From contig JBITNC010000001.1 in the NCBI GenBank assembly GCA_050084985.1, forward strand, positions 23,870,001-23,934,000: a stretch of 64,000 nucleotides of DNA. Direction: 5' to 3'. A model generated the notes under the pieces. The model was given only the letters and a program-made list of their open reading frames with translations. It did no database searches and was not told the DNA's origin. The position numbers were made by a program, and so were the translations under genes. The DNA is from Nageia nagi (lineage: Eukaryota > Pinophyta). The first letter of the stretch is position 1; the number at the start of each line of letters is the position of its first letter. Shown piece after piece: positions 34,630-46,944 of the stretch.

Positions 34630-36150
34630 ATTGTTTCTTTATTATGTAGAATGAGAGGAAACTAAATCTTGCAAGATTAGAGTACCAACTCATTTGTTTA
34701 ACTAGTACCTAAGTGTTGGAAAAGTGAGAGGTTCATTATACATATAAGGTAATAGCAATTTAAAAATTCTACTTAGGAAGATTTTTTTCAGCATCATTTG
34801 GAAATTATGTACAACCATGTTTCCTCAAATTATATTTGAGTGATCTCATGTAGTAACTCTTTTGAGAAATCTTTTGAACATGTTCAAGTCACTATGACAG
34901 TTTTATTATTTTATTCCAATTTTCTTTGCATTTCAAAATTTTCATTTTTCAATTATATTTAGGATTTAATTTCCAATGGGGTAGATTTACTAAAAAAAAA
35001 AGATATAACAAAAAACCCCCAAGTCTATACAGTTGATGAGGAGAGGATATTGTTGATTGCATACTTTAGGTTTAAACTATAGAAATAGGGACTGAAGAAT
35101 TAAAGGATTGTAAAGTAGTCACATATGTAAATTTGGATAAATTACTAGGTAATTTCAAATCTAATATAATTAAAACATTATCTAGTTCGGTGAAGGGATT
35201 ACATAAAACTAGAGGATAACATCCACTCTTTCATGCACCAGCTATAGTTTGCAACATTTATGATCAAGGGCATTCAATTGATGGATACAAATGCATTTAT
35301 TTAATAAGGATGGTTGTAAAAAATCAAATATGGAATATGTTAAAGAATTTTTTATACAAGAATAATTAAAAGAAGGTATTTTCTCTAAGGTATGCCAGGA
35401 ACTTCTCTCATTTCAATATTTTCTCCAAGCATGTAAAAGAGTTGATTCCATGGCCAATAGACATTTTTACATGGAATCATAAAAATGAGAGGGAGAATTG
35501 TATTCCTACCATCCTAGCCAATATTTCTCAACAATTAGATAAATCACCTCTTCTCTTAGTTTTAGCCTTACTTAATAAGGTTAAAGAGACATAAACTAGT
35601 ATCTTACTCCATGCTCCACCCAAAGAATAATATTCTATAGCTACATCAAGTTCCCATATCCCAATACATTAGTTAATTCACTATTTAGAACTTTGAGAGA
35701 GTTATTTTTTAATTTTTCATCTTCATCATGATCATATGTGGATGGCCATCCTTGTTCTCACTTGATGAAAAACCAAATTTTGAGTTGACTTTCCACATCA
35801 TAGCTTCTATTTTATACATGGAATTAGGAGTTGTTGTACATTCTCTATGATTGTTCATTTGAGAGATATGTATCATTGATTAGAGTATAAATTAATAATA
35901 TTAGTACCTATATGGAAAAATTTTAATCCATATACCTCTTTGTGTATGTGGAATTCAAGACAAGGTATGGACATACAATTCCTATTGGAAACTTTTTAGT
36001 TTCTATGCTTTTGGAATGTTGATAGTTTCTAAGTTTTTGAACTATGAAAGGAAAATATTATTATTTTGGTAAGGTCCATACAAATTTAAGGTTTGTACTA
36101 AGGTATTGGTAGTAGAGTGGTATCACTCTCTATCCATATAAGTTTTCTCT
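34630..36150 (+). pseudogene. Gag-like remnant of element G
   Basis: Broken plus-strand frames carry PLFHAPAIVCNIYDQGHSID followed by GYKC at about 35220-35295. This is a CX2(C to Y)X4HX5C-like zinc finger as found in Athila/Tat gag. It is followed by FSHFNIFSKHVKELIPWPID and NCIPTILANISQQLDK. Boundaries are approximate and stops are frequent. Confidence 0.5.
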
Positions 36151-37500
36151 TCAATCACAAAGAAAAAGGAAAAAAAATGATTGGAACTCTCTCTTTTCAA
36201 AATGCTAAAGATTTTCTTATTGTGAATTTACTTTAGTGGGTAGCTAACAAATTTATTTGGTAAGAGTTTTGTTGATTTATTTATCAAGAATACTAGAGGT
36301 TTGATTTTGAAGTAGTAGAGTTCTATCAGCTCCCTAATCTTGATAAGAGGATGCTCCATATTCTTGATAGAATGGTAACTTTAGAATCATGTTAACAAAA
36401 AAAGTTAAAATGGCTTCATAAATTGAAGAATAATAGCTCCATATTTATGCAAAATGGTACCTATATCATTTTACAAGAAGAAATATTCATACATTGCAAA
36501 CATGGAGCTTTAACAGTTGAAATATGCAAGAGGACAAGAGTGGAGAAAATTTCCACCATGAAAAAAAAGAGATAATAATTCTGATTTTTGGACAAAATCA
36601 GAACTAGATGAAACTCCTTTTCATGCAAAGGTTCCAAACCTTTAGGTTTTTATTCACACTCCTTGGTATTTTAGTAGAACTATGAAAAACACCAAAGTTT
36701 CATCTCATATGCAATAGAGTTACTTATAAAAGTGTCAAAGTTAAGATATTTTCATCCCATAAAAAAATATAGCATTTGGCAATCATAAGACTGAAAACTA
36801 GTTTCTTGGTAGCTTTATGGGTGAAAATTAACTTTGCAATTCATAGGTTTGGGGAGGTGCAAAGAAAGTGATAACATTTGTAAGAGGAAGAAGCAGTCTC
36901 CAAGGATTAAAAGAAGAAGATTGAGCTCATTCTCTAAAACATGAATTGTTGGCAATAACAAATATGCATCATGCATTCTAGTTAGATATAATTAGTGTAT
37001 TTAAATTTGTATACTATTTACTTTAGTATCCTTCTCCAAAACCATAAAACCAATTGAAATAAGAAATACATTTGATGAGGTTTTAAATGCACACTTATAT
37101 TTCTATCTTGTTGCATTCATATTCAAGTAACATACTGCTGTACGAAAAGAATATGGATTAAACCAATATTTTTATAAGCAAGTGCACATTCATTTTAGTA
37201 AATATATATTTTAAACTTAGAAATGCTTACACATATCATTCTACACTTGGAAGATAAAGTAGTATATAACATAGTGGTACTTGAACAACTCTTGCAGCCT
37301 TGTATTTCATATATTCATGATCTTCATTTTCATTTAATATTTGTTATTTTGCATGATGACATGCAAATGCTCAAGTGTTGGGGAGGAGTAACATAAGCCA
37401 TATCAAGAGAATTATAGATAATTGCAATAGGAATAAAGATAGAGCATTTAAATTTTAGGATCTATACATTCCATTCGTTTACATATTCAACCAAAGAACT
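36151..37500 (+). other. Element G interior, no recognised gene
   Basis: AT-rich sequence with stops in all frames. No protease or RT motif was detected. Confidence 0.4.
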
Positions 37501-37526
37501 TCTGAAAAAGGGTTAAAAAAGAGAAT

Positions 37527-37778
37527 TTGCATGGTTTAAGGGAAGATGAAGAAGTGGAAGCAATAGAGAATGAAGAGGTAGTGGAAACAATAAAGGATGT
37601 AAAGGAAGTGGAAGAAATAAAGGATGAAGAGGCTAGAGTAGAAGTGATTAGTGTAAAAAAAAGAAAAAAAAAGAACTTGAAATATACATTTTTCAAGCAT
37701 CCAATGCTACCTCAAGCTGTATCTATCATTTTTGTTATGCTGAGCTGTAAAAAAAAAGTATTAGAAGTTATTTTGTAG
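37527..37778 (+). CDS. Small acidic-to-basic repeat-rich frame in element G
   Basis: 83 codons: Glu/Val-rich imperfect repeats (ENEEVVETIKDVKEVEEIKD) switch to a basic stretch (VKKRKKKNLKY). No domain is recognised. It is likely a fragment of an element protein rather than a gene; the composition alone keeps the frame open. Confidence 0.3.
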   Translation: MHGLREDEEVEAIENEEVVETIKDVKEVEEIKDEEARVEVISVKKRKKKNLKYTFFKHPMLPQAVSIIFVMLSCKKKVLEVIL

Positions 37779-37856
37779 ACTTATATTTTATTATATTGAT
37801 GTGCAAATTAATTAAATTCAAATTTTGTAGAGTATTTGGTATATATTTCTCATGGT

Positions 37857-38290
37857 TTCAATTTCAACTTCTAACTCCTTTGGAGTTTCTCCTAGTTCAT
37901 CCACCTATGTGGCCTCTAAAATCATTTTTTTATATAAATCCCAACTAAAACAATGTCCAAAAGCTATTTTGTAGCACCTATATCTTTTTACAAAATTTTC
38001 AAAGGACACAAAATTTAAACCATGTGTTTAATTTAGTATCTAGTATTCCTATTTAAAATTTTAATTTCTAACTCCCTCAAAGTTTCTCCCAAGTCATCTT
38101 CCAAAATGGCCCTAGAAAGTGAGAAATCATCATTTTTTGAGGAATATAACTTTTGAACCATTTTTTCATGTGCCTTGAAATTTGTACAAGATATGCTTGG
38201 TTATTTTAACTATTCAAGGTTTAAATTTCATCCTTCAAATCCCCCTAAGTCTCTCACAATTCCATGCAAAGTTGGTCTTCATTACAAATT
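37857..38290 (+). repeat. Three degenerate ~165-195 bp repeats in element G
   Basis: The block 'tttc/taatttctaactcc...agtttctcc.agttcatc' recurs at about 37857, 38055 and 38217, with decreasing similarity. Confidence 0.55.
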
Positions 38291-38460
38291 TTCTATTTCA
38301 TCCCCAAACATAGTAGCTTTAGATTTTTAAATGACAACTCTAGATTTTTTCTATAAAATTTCAAATATTTTCTAAGAAAATACAAAAAAGTTCTTCATAA
38401 TGAATAACACTCAGCTCAAAAGTTTTGTTATAAGTTTTTCCAACTCTAGATTAATATCTA

Positions 38461-38580
38461 AGCTTCAAAGTTACATACAGAACTTCAAATTTACAAATAG
38501 AGCTTCAAAATTACATATAGAGCTCTAGAGTTATATAAAGAGCTTCAAAACTTCATATAAAGCTTCAAAATCTTGATGAA
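38461..38580 (+). repeat. Six tandem 20-bp repeats in element G
   Basis: An exact 20-bp period: units start 38461, 38481, 38501, 38521, 38541 and 38561, with core 'agcttcaaaattacatatag'. It is non-coding. The related 'agctt..aga' phrase is scattered in G's LTRs. Confidence 0.9.
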
Positions 38581-39380
38581 GAATCAAATGTGCTCATAAT
38601 TTTTTGAAATCTTAAGGGTTACTTCTACTTGATAATGGGTACTTGAAAAAGAATACTTTGCATCATGGTATAATCTCAAGTATTGTTAAATTAATGAGCT
38701 TTTCAAAATAATAGTAAGTGTAAGAATTTTGGAGTGATATAAAAAATAAAAATTATTTGAAACATCTATGTAATGGTAATGGGGACTAAACTTTGCACTC
38801 ATACCAAGGATGCAAATGTAGGAATGTAGACTATTGAATACATTCAAAAATAGAGTGCCAATAAGAGAAATGATTATTTTGAAGATGATGGAGTATCACA
38901 TAATGGCAAGTTGTTGTGGATGAACAAAAATAATGCAAAACTAGTTCCAAAAATTATGAATCAGAATGATATAGTTGAGAGTGAAGTTTTGATATTACTA
39001 CTAATCTGAAGGATGCTTGTTAGTTAAGCTTGTAGTAGGAACAACAATAATTTAAGTATGAAAAGTGAGTAGAATTAGGCAAGATATTCCTTATATCATT
39101 GATGATTCAAAATAATTTCTCATAATATATTCTAAAGTGAGAGGAGAAGAGAAATATTAGCTATGTGAATTCTGTATGCATAATTTCCTTTTTAGTGATA
39201 ATACAATCTTTTTCCCTTGTCTATATATTTAAGACATTCAATTATAGGCATTTGTGATAATTTTGTTAAATTAGATTAAATAGGCAAAAGAAATAGAGAA
39301 AGTTAAACAAAAAAACTCCAAGAGACTTTTTTGTTAAACAACAACCTATATATTTTGAGTTAGCAGATTCAGGGAAAATA

Positions 39381-39892
39381 ATGCAAAACAATATCATAAT
39401 ATGCTTTAGATTTGCCTACAAGAGTCTCAGAATAACATCAATAAAAAATTTGATAAATCTTTGCAAGGTTATACAATTAGGTGGAATACACAGACAGATG
39501 AATACAAGGAAATGGAAAGAATCACTCCTAGATGCTTACTCTATAGTAGGAAGAGAGTTGAAGCATTAATCAATTATACCAAATAAAAACCTTTAACATG
39601 GAATGGCTAGTGTTATAGACCTTTTATGAGTTTGGATCCAGCTCCAACCTTGATAGATTTTTAGTCCCAATATGAATCAAGCTTCAAAACATGTATGAGA
39701 GAACTCAAAGTTATTAGAGGATTATGGTACCCATGTACTAAATTTGATTGGTTTGATAAAGAACAAAGATTACCTCCTGATGTGTATAATCATATTTTTG
39801 AGTCAGTGCAACCATATGATCAAAATTTACTTATGAATATTTTTAATGTTCCAAATAATGCAGTTCAACTTAGTGATGATGATGAACACTAA
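39381..39892 (+). CDS. Unrecognised frames upstream of G's 3' LTR
   Basis: Two plus-strand frames: 39381-39569 (62 codons) and 39695-39892 (65 codons, RELKVIRGLWYPCTKFDWFD then LPPDVYNHIFESVQPYDQNL). The second reads like a protein C-terminus and ends just before the polypurine tract, where Athila elements carry their extra env-like or unknown ORF. No family is recognised. Confidence 0.35.
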
Positions 39893-39948
39893 ATAGGATG
39901 GGTTCATAACTAAATGAATTTTTGATTTCTCTAGGTGTAGCAATATTC

Positions 39949-39962
39949 AAAGTTGGGGAGAA
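39949..39962 (+). other. Polypurine tract of element G
   Basis: AAAGTTGGGGAGAA sits immediately before the 3' LTR's TGATGAGAC, giving plus orientation. Confidence 0.75.
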
Positions 39963-41247
39963 TGATGAGACACAAAATGGTCTCATGTTTAACATAAATA
40001 ATCCACTATAATGGTACATTGAAAGGATACTTTAGTAATAGTAATACATATTTTATATGCTTAACTAGTATAATTAGGAATATGATGCTATATTTTATTA
40101 TCTACTAATATTTTATTATTTATATTAAGATCTAATGCTTTGTATCTTTTTAAGAGCAATAAAAGGGGAAAAAAGGTATATCTTAATATTATTACAAAAT
40201 TAAACAAAGTTGACATAGCTTCAAAATGATAATTTAGCAACTCCAAAATGATGACTTAACATCTCCATAATTATTTTAAGCTTTAGAATAATTCACACTT
40301 TAGAATCCTTTTAGAGCTTCAGAAGTATTGATGCTTCAGAATTATCAAGCTTTAAAATAATGAAGAAACTTAGGAATGATGATGAAGCTTTAGAATCACA
40401 CAAAATTTTGAGGACAACTTCCTTGTGAAAATGGGTATTTAGATCTTTTTATGATTTTGAAAAAAGACCAAGTAATGAAGGAGTTATGACCTTTTCAATT
40501 TTGGGTTCCATATTTGATATCTATAAAGATTGTATTGCTGAAGAATAGGGCTAGATTTGAATCTTTCCATTACAAATAAGTGCTAGATCAATATGTTGAT
40601 AATTTCAAGTACCAAACTTACTAGAAGTTGTTAAAATTGATTAGTAGTGACTTATGTTGGATTTAGTCCATGTTGTATATAATTTACTATTAATAGAATA
40701 AACTTGTATCTATACAAAAATATGGGATTAGTTTGATAAGGTGAGATGAAGGGAATTCAACAATCTATTATAAATATATTAGAATAAATAGTACTTTGCA
40801 ATGATTGAGAAGGAGTTAGTTAGTTAGTCATATTAGGAAAGAATGAGAGAATATATTAGCTTGTAAGCATTCTCATCTTTGTATCCACTTTATTTTATGA
40901 GCAATAATATTGAATAAAAGAGTAGTTTTTTAATTTTTTGAGTTTTATCTTGGTGTTTTTGCTCAAAGAGGAAGGTCCCTTTCAACTAATAAAGATACCT
41001 CTTTTTCCTAGCTTTCATAGAATTAGAGGTGTGTGCATTAGTTTTCCTTAAGTAAAGAGTAATTTTATTTCAACTTAGAGAGTATGATTTTATGCATTTT
41101 ACTAGACATCCAATTTATTGTTTTAACTATTTTAATTTTACAAGAGTGTGTTTTTAAATTACAATAAAGGAATAGGACCATTATTGTCTATAGCATTTGG
41201 AAACTTAACCTAGATTAATAAATTAAATGATGAATTGAAACCAATTA
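39963..41247 (+). repeat. Element G 3' LTR
   Basis: Starts TGATGAGACACAAAATGG like the 5' LTR and stays co-linear to about CCAATTA (41247). Confidence 0.8.
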
Positions 41248-41774
41248 AACAACACCAACTAGAAGGAGAACCAATCCTTAAGTTTTGCAGCACCCACTAC
41301 AAGGAGAACCAAGCCCTCTTATCAAGTACGCACTTGAAAAAATAATGGAATGGTTGTTTTGAAAAATATCAAGTCTATCTCAAATACCCACAATGGTATA
41401 GGTCATTATCCTTCACACTCCAAGTTATCCTTATTATAAATATGCAATCAATCTTTGTAGCCTTTATTCTTCCCTCATTGCCAATCCATCTCAATTTTCT
41501 TAGTATGATAGTCTACTAAAGCCTTCTCACTACAATACTAAGTAGTTCATATGTTTTGTCATGTTTCTTACTATTTCTAGGCATTGGCATATACCTAACA
41601 TTGACAATTAGAATCTTCATAACCATTTCCATCATTATGATTTACTTTTTCTGATGTGCTTACTATAGAACATTCATCTATACAAACATCACATACAATC
41701 TTTGATTATTCTTATTGTCATGCTCTAGTGCCTTCATTCCCTAACTACCATTCGCCCAAAATGGAAAATTACTC
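41248..41774 (-). repeat. Element A 5' LTR, second segment
   Basis: Parallels about 23310-23790 of A's left LTR (for example 'ataatggaatggtt', 'cattatccttcacactc', 'ccctaactaccattcgccc'). It ends abruptly at TACTC (41770-41774), where the E LTR begins; the rest should lie beyond 64000. Confidence 0.8.
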
Positions 41775-44700
41775 TATAATGCTACTACCCTTTCCCAAAT
41801 TTGATAAAATCCTAAAGTTTTAGACCTATTTTTTTTGTTTTAACACTTGAATGGTATAGGAATGGACAAGGTGATACATGTGAGCATATCATTATTGCTA
41901 GCTAGTTAGCACTCATGTGACAAGATTAATCAAATCTAGATTAACCAATCTTGATCATAATTCTTTTGGTGTTCACTTCTCAATGCTCATCATGTTGGAA
42001 GATGTCACATAGGTGACCTCACCATTTTTTTCATGAATTATGGTTACAACATAGTGGTTTCCTATTCAATACCCATATCACCAAAGAAAATACTCTTCCT
42101 TAAGGTTATGCATCTTTTATGATGGAAACCCTTTGATTCATAGGTGCATATAGATTATCCTAGGAAATCTTCCACATGAAATGGGAGTATCATCGACTAT
42201 GGAATAGTTTTCATAATCCCATTTGCTAATTACAAGCAATATGAATACTAGTTACCTTCACCTAGTAATTATAGTTTTATCAACTATTATCCTCATCTAA
42301 CAAACTATCAAGGAAATGAGACACTGTCCTACCCATATCTATCAGTTAGGCTCACCATGAAGTTTGACATCCTCATGCCCATATATTGGGAGGCTATGGG
42401 TATTGGAATAATGCCCTTAAGTGTTTGTATAGTCTAATAAGTTTTTTAAGAAGGAAAAATAAACCCTACACTAATGTCCATAGAAATAATTAATCCTAGA
42501 TCAATTATTAGTTTTTTTAGGTTTTATGCTTGTATCAAGAAGTAGGATGTTATTTTAATCTAATTTCTTGCAAACAAAGCAATTTTAATAATCATGATTA
42601 ATAAATAAGAACAATAATTTCATCAAAAATGCATAAGAAATTTCAAAACAAGCTTGTTCATGAAGTCACTAAAGAATATACAATAATAATTTACTATAAT
42701 TGTCCCATATGCATAGTGTGTTGCAAAGAATATTACCTTAAAGGTACTTCACATGTCATAGATTATCAAGCCTTGAGATATCGCTAAAGATAGCAACTTC
42801 TAACAAGGAAGTGTAGTGTAGATAGTTTAATACTCAAGGAATATTATTTTTACATGTCATTTAGTGAACGAATGTTTAATTATCCCTATTATTAATCAAT
42901 CTATGATGTAGGCTTCTTGATCAACTTTAGTATAGAATCAAAGTCTAATTATTTATCTTCTAGGGTTTTAGCACTTTGAATAGGTTTTCTTGAAAGATCA
43001 TCTAAGAGCCCTAATATTTTGTTTTAGCTTGAGCTAAGTATCAAGACTTCATAATTCTAATCAATTATTTTAATTTACAAGGAGGTATATATATAGTTCT
43101 TATTCAACATTATTTTTAATGTTCATTTTCATAGGATACCTTTATTATTTTCTATTCCATGCCTTGTATTAATTATTCCTAAAAATGTGTCAAATTAAAA
43201 GTTCAACCTAAGCATGTGAAACAAGAAATTTTCTCATTAAAAATTGATCATTTAAATGCACATAGCATTTACTATACATCATCAATAGATATATTTATAG
43301 AGATTAACTTCCCAAAATATTACTAATTATCATATAAATTACATTCATACATAGCATAGGTTGAAAATGAATCAAAATTTTAGCTATCACAAAAGTTACC
43401 TAAGGAGCTAGGTTATCCTCTAGATTATCACTTAATTACATCCATTTACAAATGTCTAAACCTCAATATGTAATGGTTTCATTCCATACCATAAATTGTT
43501 AGATGTTGAATAGTAATCTACAATGAGTTAGGGAGTGTAGTATTACTTTTAAATAATTATATTCAAGTGGGTATGTTTAGGGTTCTCATTTTGTTACTTA
43601 GTTAACTTCCCAGGATATTGTTTGTATTCCTACAAACCATTTATATACATTTAAGAACATATCATAATATTAAACAAACCAAATTCACTTTTTTGATTAT
43701 CACCAATAAGTTACATGTGGATACTAGGTTATTACACTTACACAAATTTTGCAAATGACTATACATCCATGGGTAACAACTCCATTCCATACTCTAATGG
43801 CTTTTTATGATGATAGAAACTATCAAGAATAAGGGTCACTCAAATTTTGTACATTATATTATATATAATACATTTAATTACATATAGGTTCCATATAATC
43901 CATCATGATAGTTTTCACATTATAGGTCTTCTTTATCTCTTCACCCTTTAGTTGTAGCTCCTTACCATATTCCTCTTCCACGTTTCTTCCCAAGGATTGA
44001 AGAATCATTGGATATGGGTACTAAGATAGGCTTTGAGTATGGAGGATCAGGATAGCCTTTTTTATTTACCAAAATGTATCTTATTCTAAATGCATCATAA
44101 TCCATTCTAAGAATTCAAATACCCTACTTATAGACCTCAAGAGGTTTTATGTTCTTCTCTAGAATGACTTCCCTTCCTTGGTCCTAGGGTAACATATTAA
44201 TCATGATTTATTAATTTTAATAACATTCCATAATCACCCAAAAATTAAATATCAATAAATTGACATATTTATCCTTGAAAATGGTATGTACATGTCATAT
44301 CATCATATTGACTTCAAACATGGTTATCCATTTTTTTTAAAGTAATTCTTTATTTTTCTCATTCCTTGTAAAATAATAAAAGGTGTTTTTAAAAACCATT
44401 ATAAAAAAAAAAAATCACTTAAATATAATCTCAATATTTAAAATGATCACATGCTATTCAAAATAAAACCTTTGTATTATAACACAAAAAGCCTCCTTAT
44501 TTAGCATTGTGAGAGGGACAATCACAACATATGAGGGGGACTTGGGAATTATTTGACAAAATGCCTCATTGTAATGTAATAAAATGGATACATTGAAGGA
44601 ACATATGATTTTTTGACAAAATACCTCATCAAATTTTGATCTAAGGTACCATAATAATTGCATGATATGCACAAGGCAGATAAGTTGGAAGGGTCTATGA

Positions 44701-46938
44701 GTTGTTTGATGAATTGCCTCTTTGAACTGTAGTGCACAAAGATAGATATGATGGAAGGGAATATGAATCCTATGATAAAATATCTCATTAAAATTCAAGT
44801 TCATATATTTTATTAGTCATAGTATATATACAAAATAGATACATTGGAGGTATTTGCAAACTAGTTTGATAAAATGTCTTAGCAAAATGTAGACTTGTGG
44901 TTTGCATTGGTTGTAGGATATGCATAAAATACATATGCAACAAGAATTATGGATACCTCATCATGCCCAAATGAATAATTGTAAAGGGACTACAATTTTT
45001 TTGATAAAACACTATGACGAGATGTAGTCTCATATACTATGGACACATTGAAAGGGGATGTAAACAATTTGACAAAATACCTCATCAAATGATGTCTCAT
45101 GATCATAGGATATGTCTAAATAGATATGTTTAAGGGCCTATGAACATATCTTGCAAATGGTAAGAGGGAATTCATAATATGTATATGTATACTGAAGGGG
45201 TTTGTATCTTTGTTTGACATAATGCCTCGATCAAAATGCAGTCTCCTAGTCATAATGGTTGCATGACACATCAAAATAGATGCATTAGAGAGCCTATGAG
45301 GGATTAATTTCATTCTCCATAATAATGAACATGTGACATGCACAACATGGATATATTTTATATAAAAGTATGATCAAACTTTATACAAATTTGCTAACAT
45401 TCTTTCAGCATGAAATATCATGGAATAGTAAATGAAAATGGCTTCTCAATGAATGCTATCATTAGATCGATGAAACTATGGAGAATACAAAGGTTGAAAA
45501 ATAATTTAACAAAATAAATTATGAGGGAATTATTTCATATATTTTCATAAGTAACCAATCAAACATCTCTTGCATAGGTTTTATTGTACAAGCCTTATCC
45601 ATGATTCAAACAAAACAATAATAAATTTATTCATTTTTATTATTTTCTTCTTCCTTTATCTAGATACCACTATATGAAAGTGGAAAAAATATACTAACTT
45701 GGAAAATATTAAATTTAGAATATCACACCTATGACTATCATTCAAAAAAATAAGTAATTCTAAATAACTTGTTTAATCCATATCTAGACTAAGTATACTC
45801 TATATTCACATGCAAGGATTTCATATCATTACTATGTCATTTAATTTCTACAAATTTAGTGTAAGATATAAATGACTAAAATCCTTAATAAATCATACAT
45901 AAGCACTTATTATTCCAAGAAATCCTAAAAATATTCAAGTAAAACTTAAGATTTTTGACTAAGCATTTAGCACTAAGGGTCAAATTGCTAGAAATGCACC
46001 TAGGATATAAAATTGAATAATGGAGGAAAGGTGAACTCCTTGCCCCATGGGATCCTAAGCATATCAAAGTGAGAGATGTCCTTTTTTCCTTAAGGTTCCC
46101 AAGTATTTATATCCAAAGGTTGATATAATATATCCAATAAATGTGACAATTCATCCAACTCATATATTTTTATTTGTGAGGTGTAAGAGTTTTTTGTTTT
46201 TATGGTAGGACTTAGACAATTTTGTTTGCAAGTGTTAGGCACCAAAATATTTTCAATAATTTTATACACCTAACATAAGAAAATAAAATATGTGGGAATA
46301 ACTTCTTTATTATTTTTGCAAAAGCCAAAAATATCCTTGCAACCTCCATAAAATAACAAATAATCCTTTTTAACCCTAAATTTTTCATTTTCACCCTAAT
46401 TAATTATTTTGTAAAAAAAACAAATTCCTTGGTGAAAATTCAAATTAAAATAGTTTGAATATTCCTTGCATCATTCAAAAATAGTCAATTAATTTCTTAA
46501 GCAAATTCCAAAATGCATATTATATTTTTAACACTCATATTTAACTATGGAGATCACTCATCTTGCAAGGTAAATTTTGTTAGTACACACACACACATAG
46601 AGAAAATGAATATCATGTATAATAATTGTGATATGTAGCTATATGATCTACAAATATCCTTGTGGCTATTAAAAAATTAACACCAATCATTTCCTCAATA
46701 TTTCCAATCCATTCTTGTAACCAACTCATCCTTGGTTTCCTAAGGTCTTCAACTTGACTCCCATTTTGGGTTGACTTGTAACCTATGTCATTAAATTCTT
46801 GAAGCCAGAATCAAGTTGATACAAATATTGCATATAATCAATCATAATTAGATATATTGTAACACAAATAGTCTCAATCACATTCAAATTTTTGATAGCC
46901 TTCGAGTCTTAATAAGTGTAATTGGACGGGTCATTACA
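41775..46938 (-). repeat. Element E 3' LTR, complete (5164 bp)
   Basis: Minus-strand start TGTAATGACCCG at 46938, end ...TAGCATTATA at 41775 (CATTACA with one change). It is far longer than most chromovirus LTRs. It holds a degenerate repeat region at 44500-45330, and its inner 1.7 kb matches E2's LTR. No gene was found; frames such as 44454-44804 are low-complexity readings of the repeats. Confidence 0.85.
44540..45330 (-). repeat. Degenerate repeats inside the E LTR
   Basis: About eight copies of a phrase like 'tttgacaaaatgcctcatc', each followed by 'gtcata...atgcacaaaat.gatacattg.agg', at irregular spacing (roughly 60-145 bp; near 44554, 44617, 44704, 44770, 44866, 45000, 45068, 45212). 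The same array is in the other LTR (63180-63880), so it predates the insertion. Confidence 0.7.
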
Positions 46939-46944
46939 TACTTT

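Larger units (their letters stand above)
33302..41247 (+). mobile_element. Element G: Athila-like Ty3 element without recognised pol
   Basis: LTRs 33302-34608 and 39963-41247 both start TGATGAGACACAAAATGGT. The plus-strand primer site TTTGGCACCATTGATGGGGA resembles the TTTGGCGCCGTTGCCGGGGA site used by Athila/Tat elements, and a purine tract precedes the 3' LTR. The interior of 5.35 kb has a gag-like zinc knuckle but no protease, RT or integrase motif that I could find. The 3' LTR edge is uncertain by about 10 bp. ACTAG occurs at 33297-33301 and 41258-41262, but comparison with A's other LTR suggests the second is pre-existing LTR sequence, so the target duplication is unresolved. Confidence 0.7.

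Noticed and set aside
44454-44804. 116-codon minus frame within the E LTR
   Set aside because: Reads the degenerate repeat array (repeated FCQ, HYN text) and is not conserved as a frame in the other LTR.
46583-46600. Short (AC)n microsatellite
   Set aside because: Only about seven dinucleotides; ordinary.
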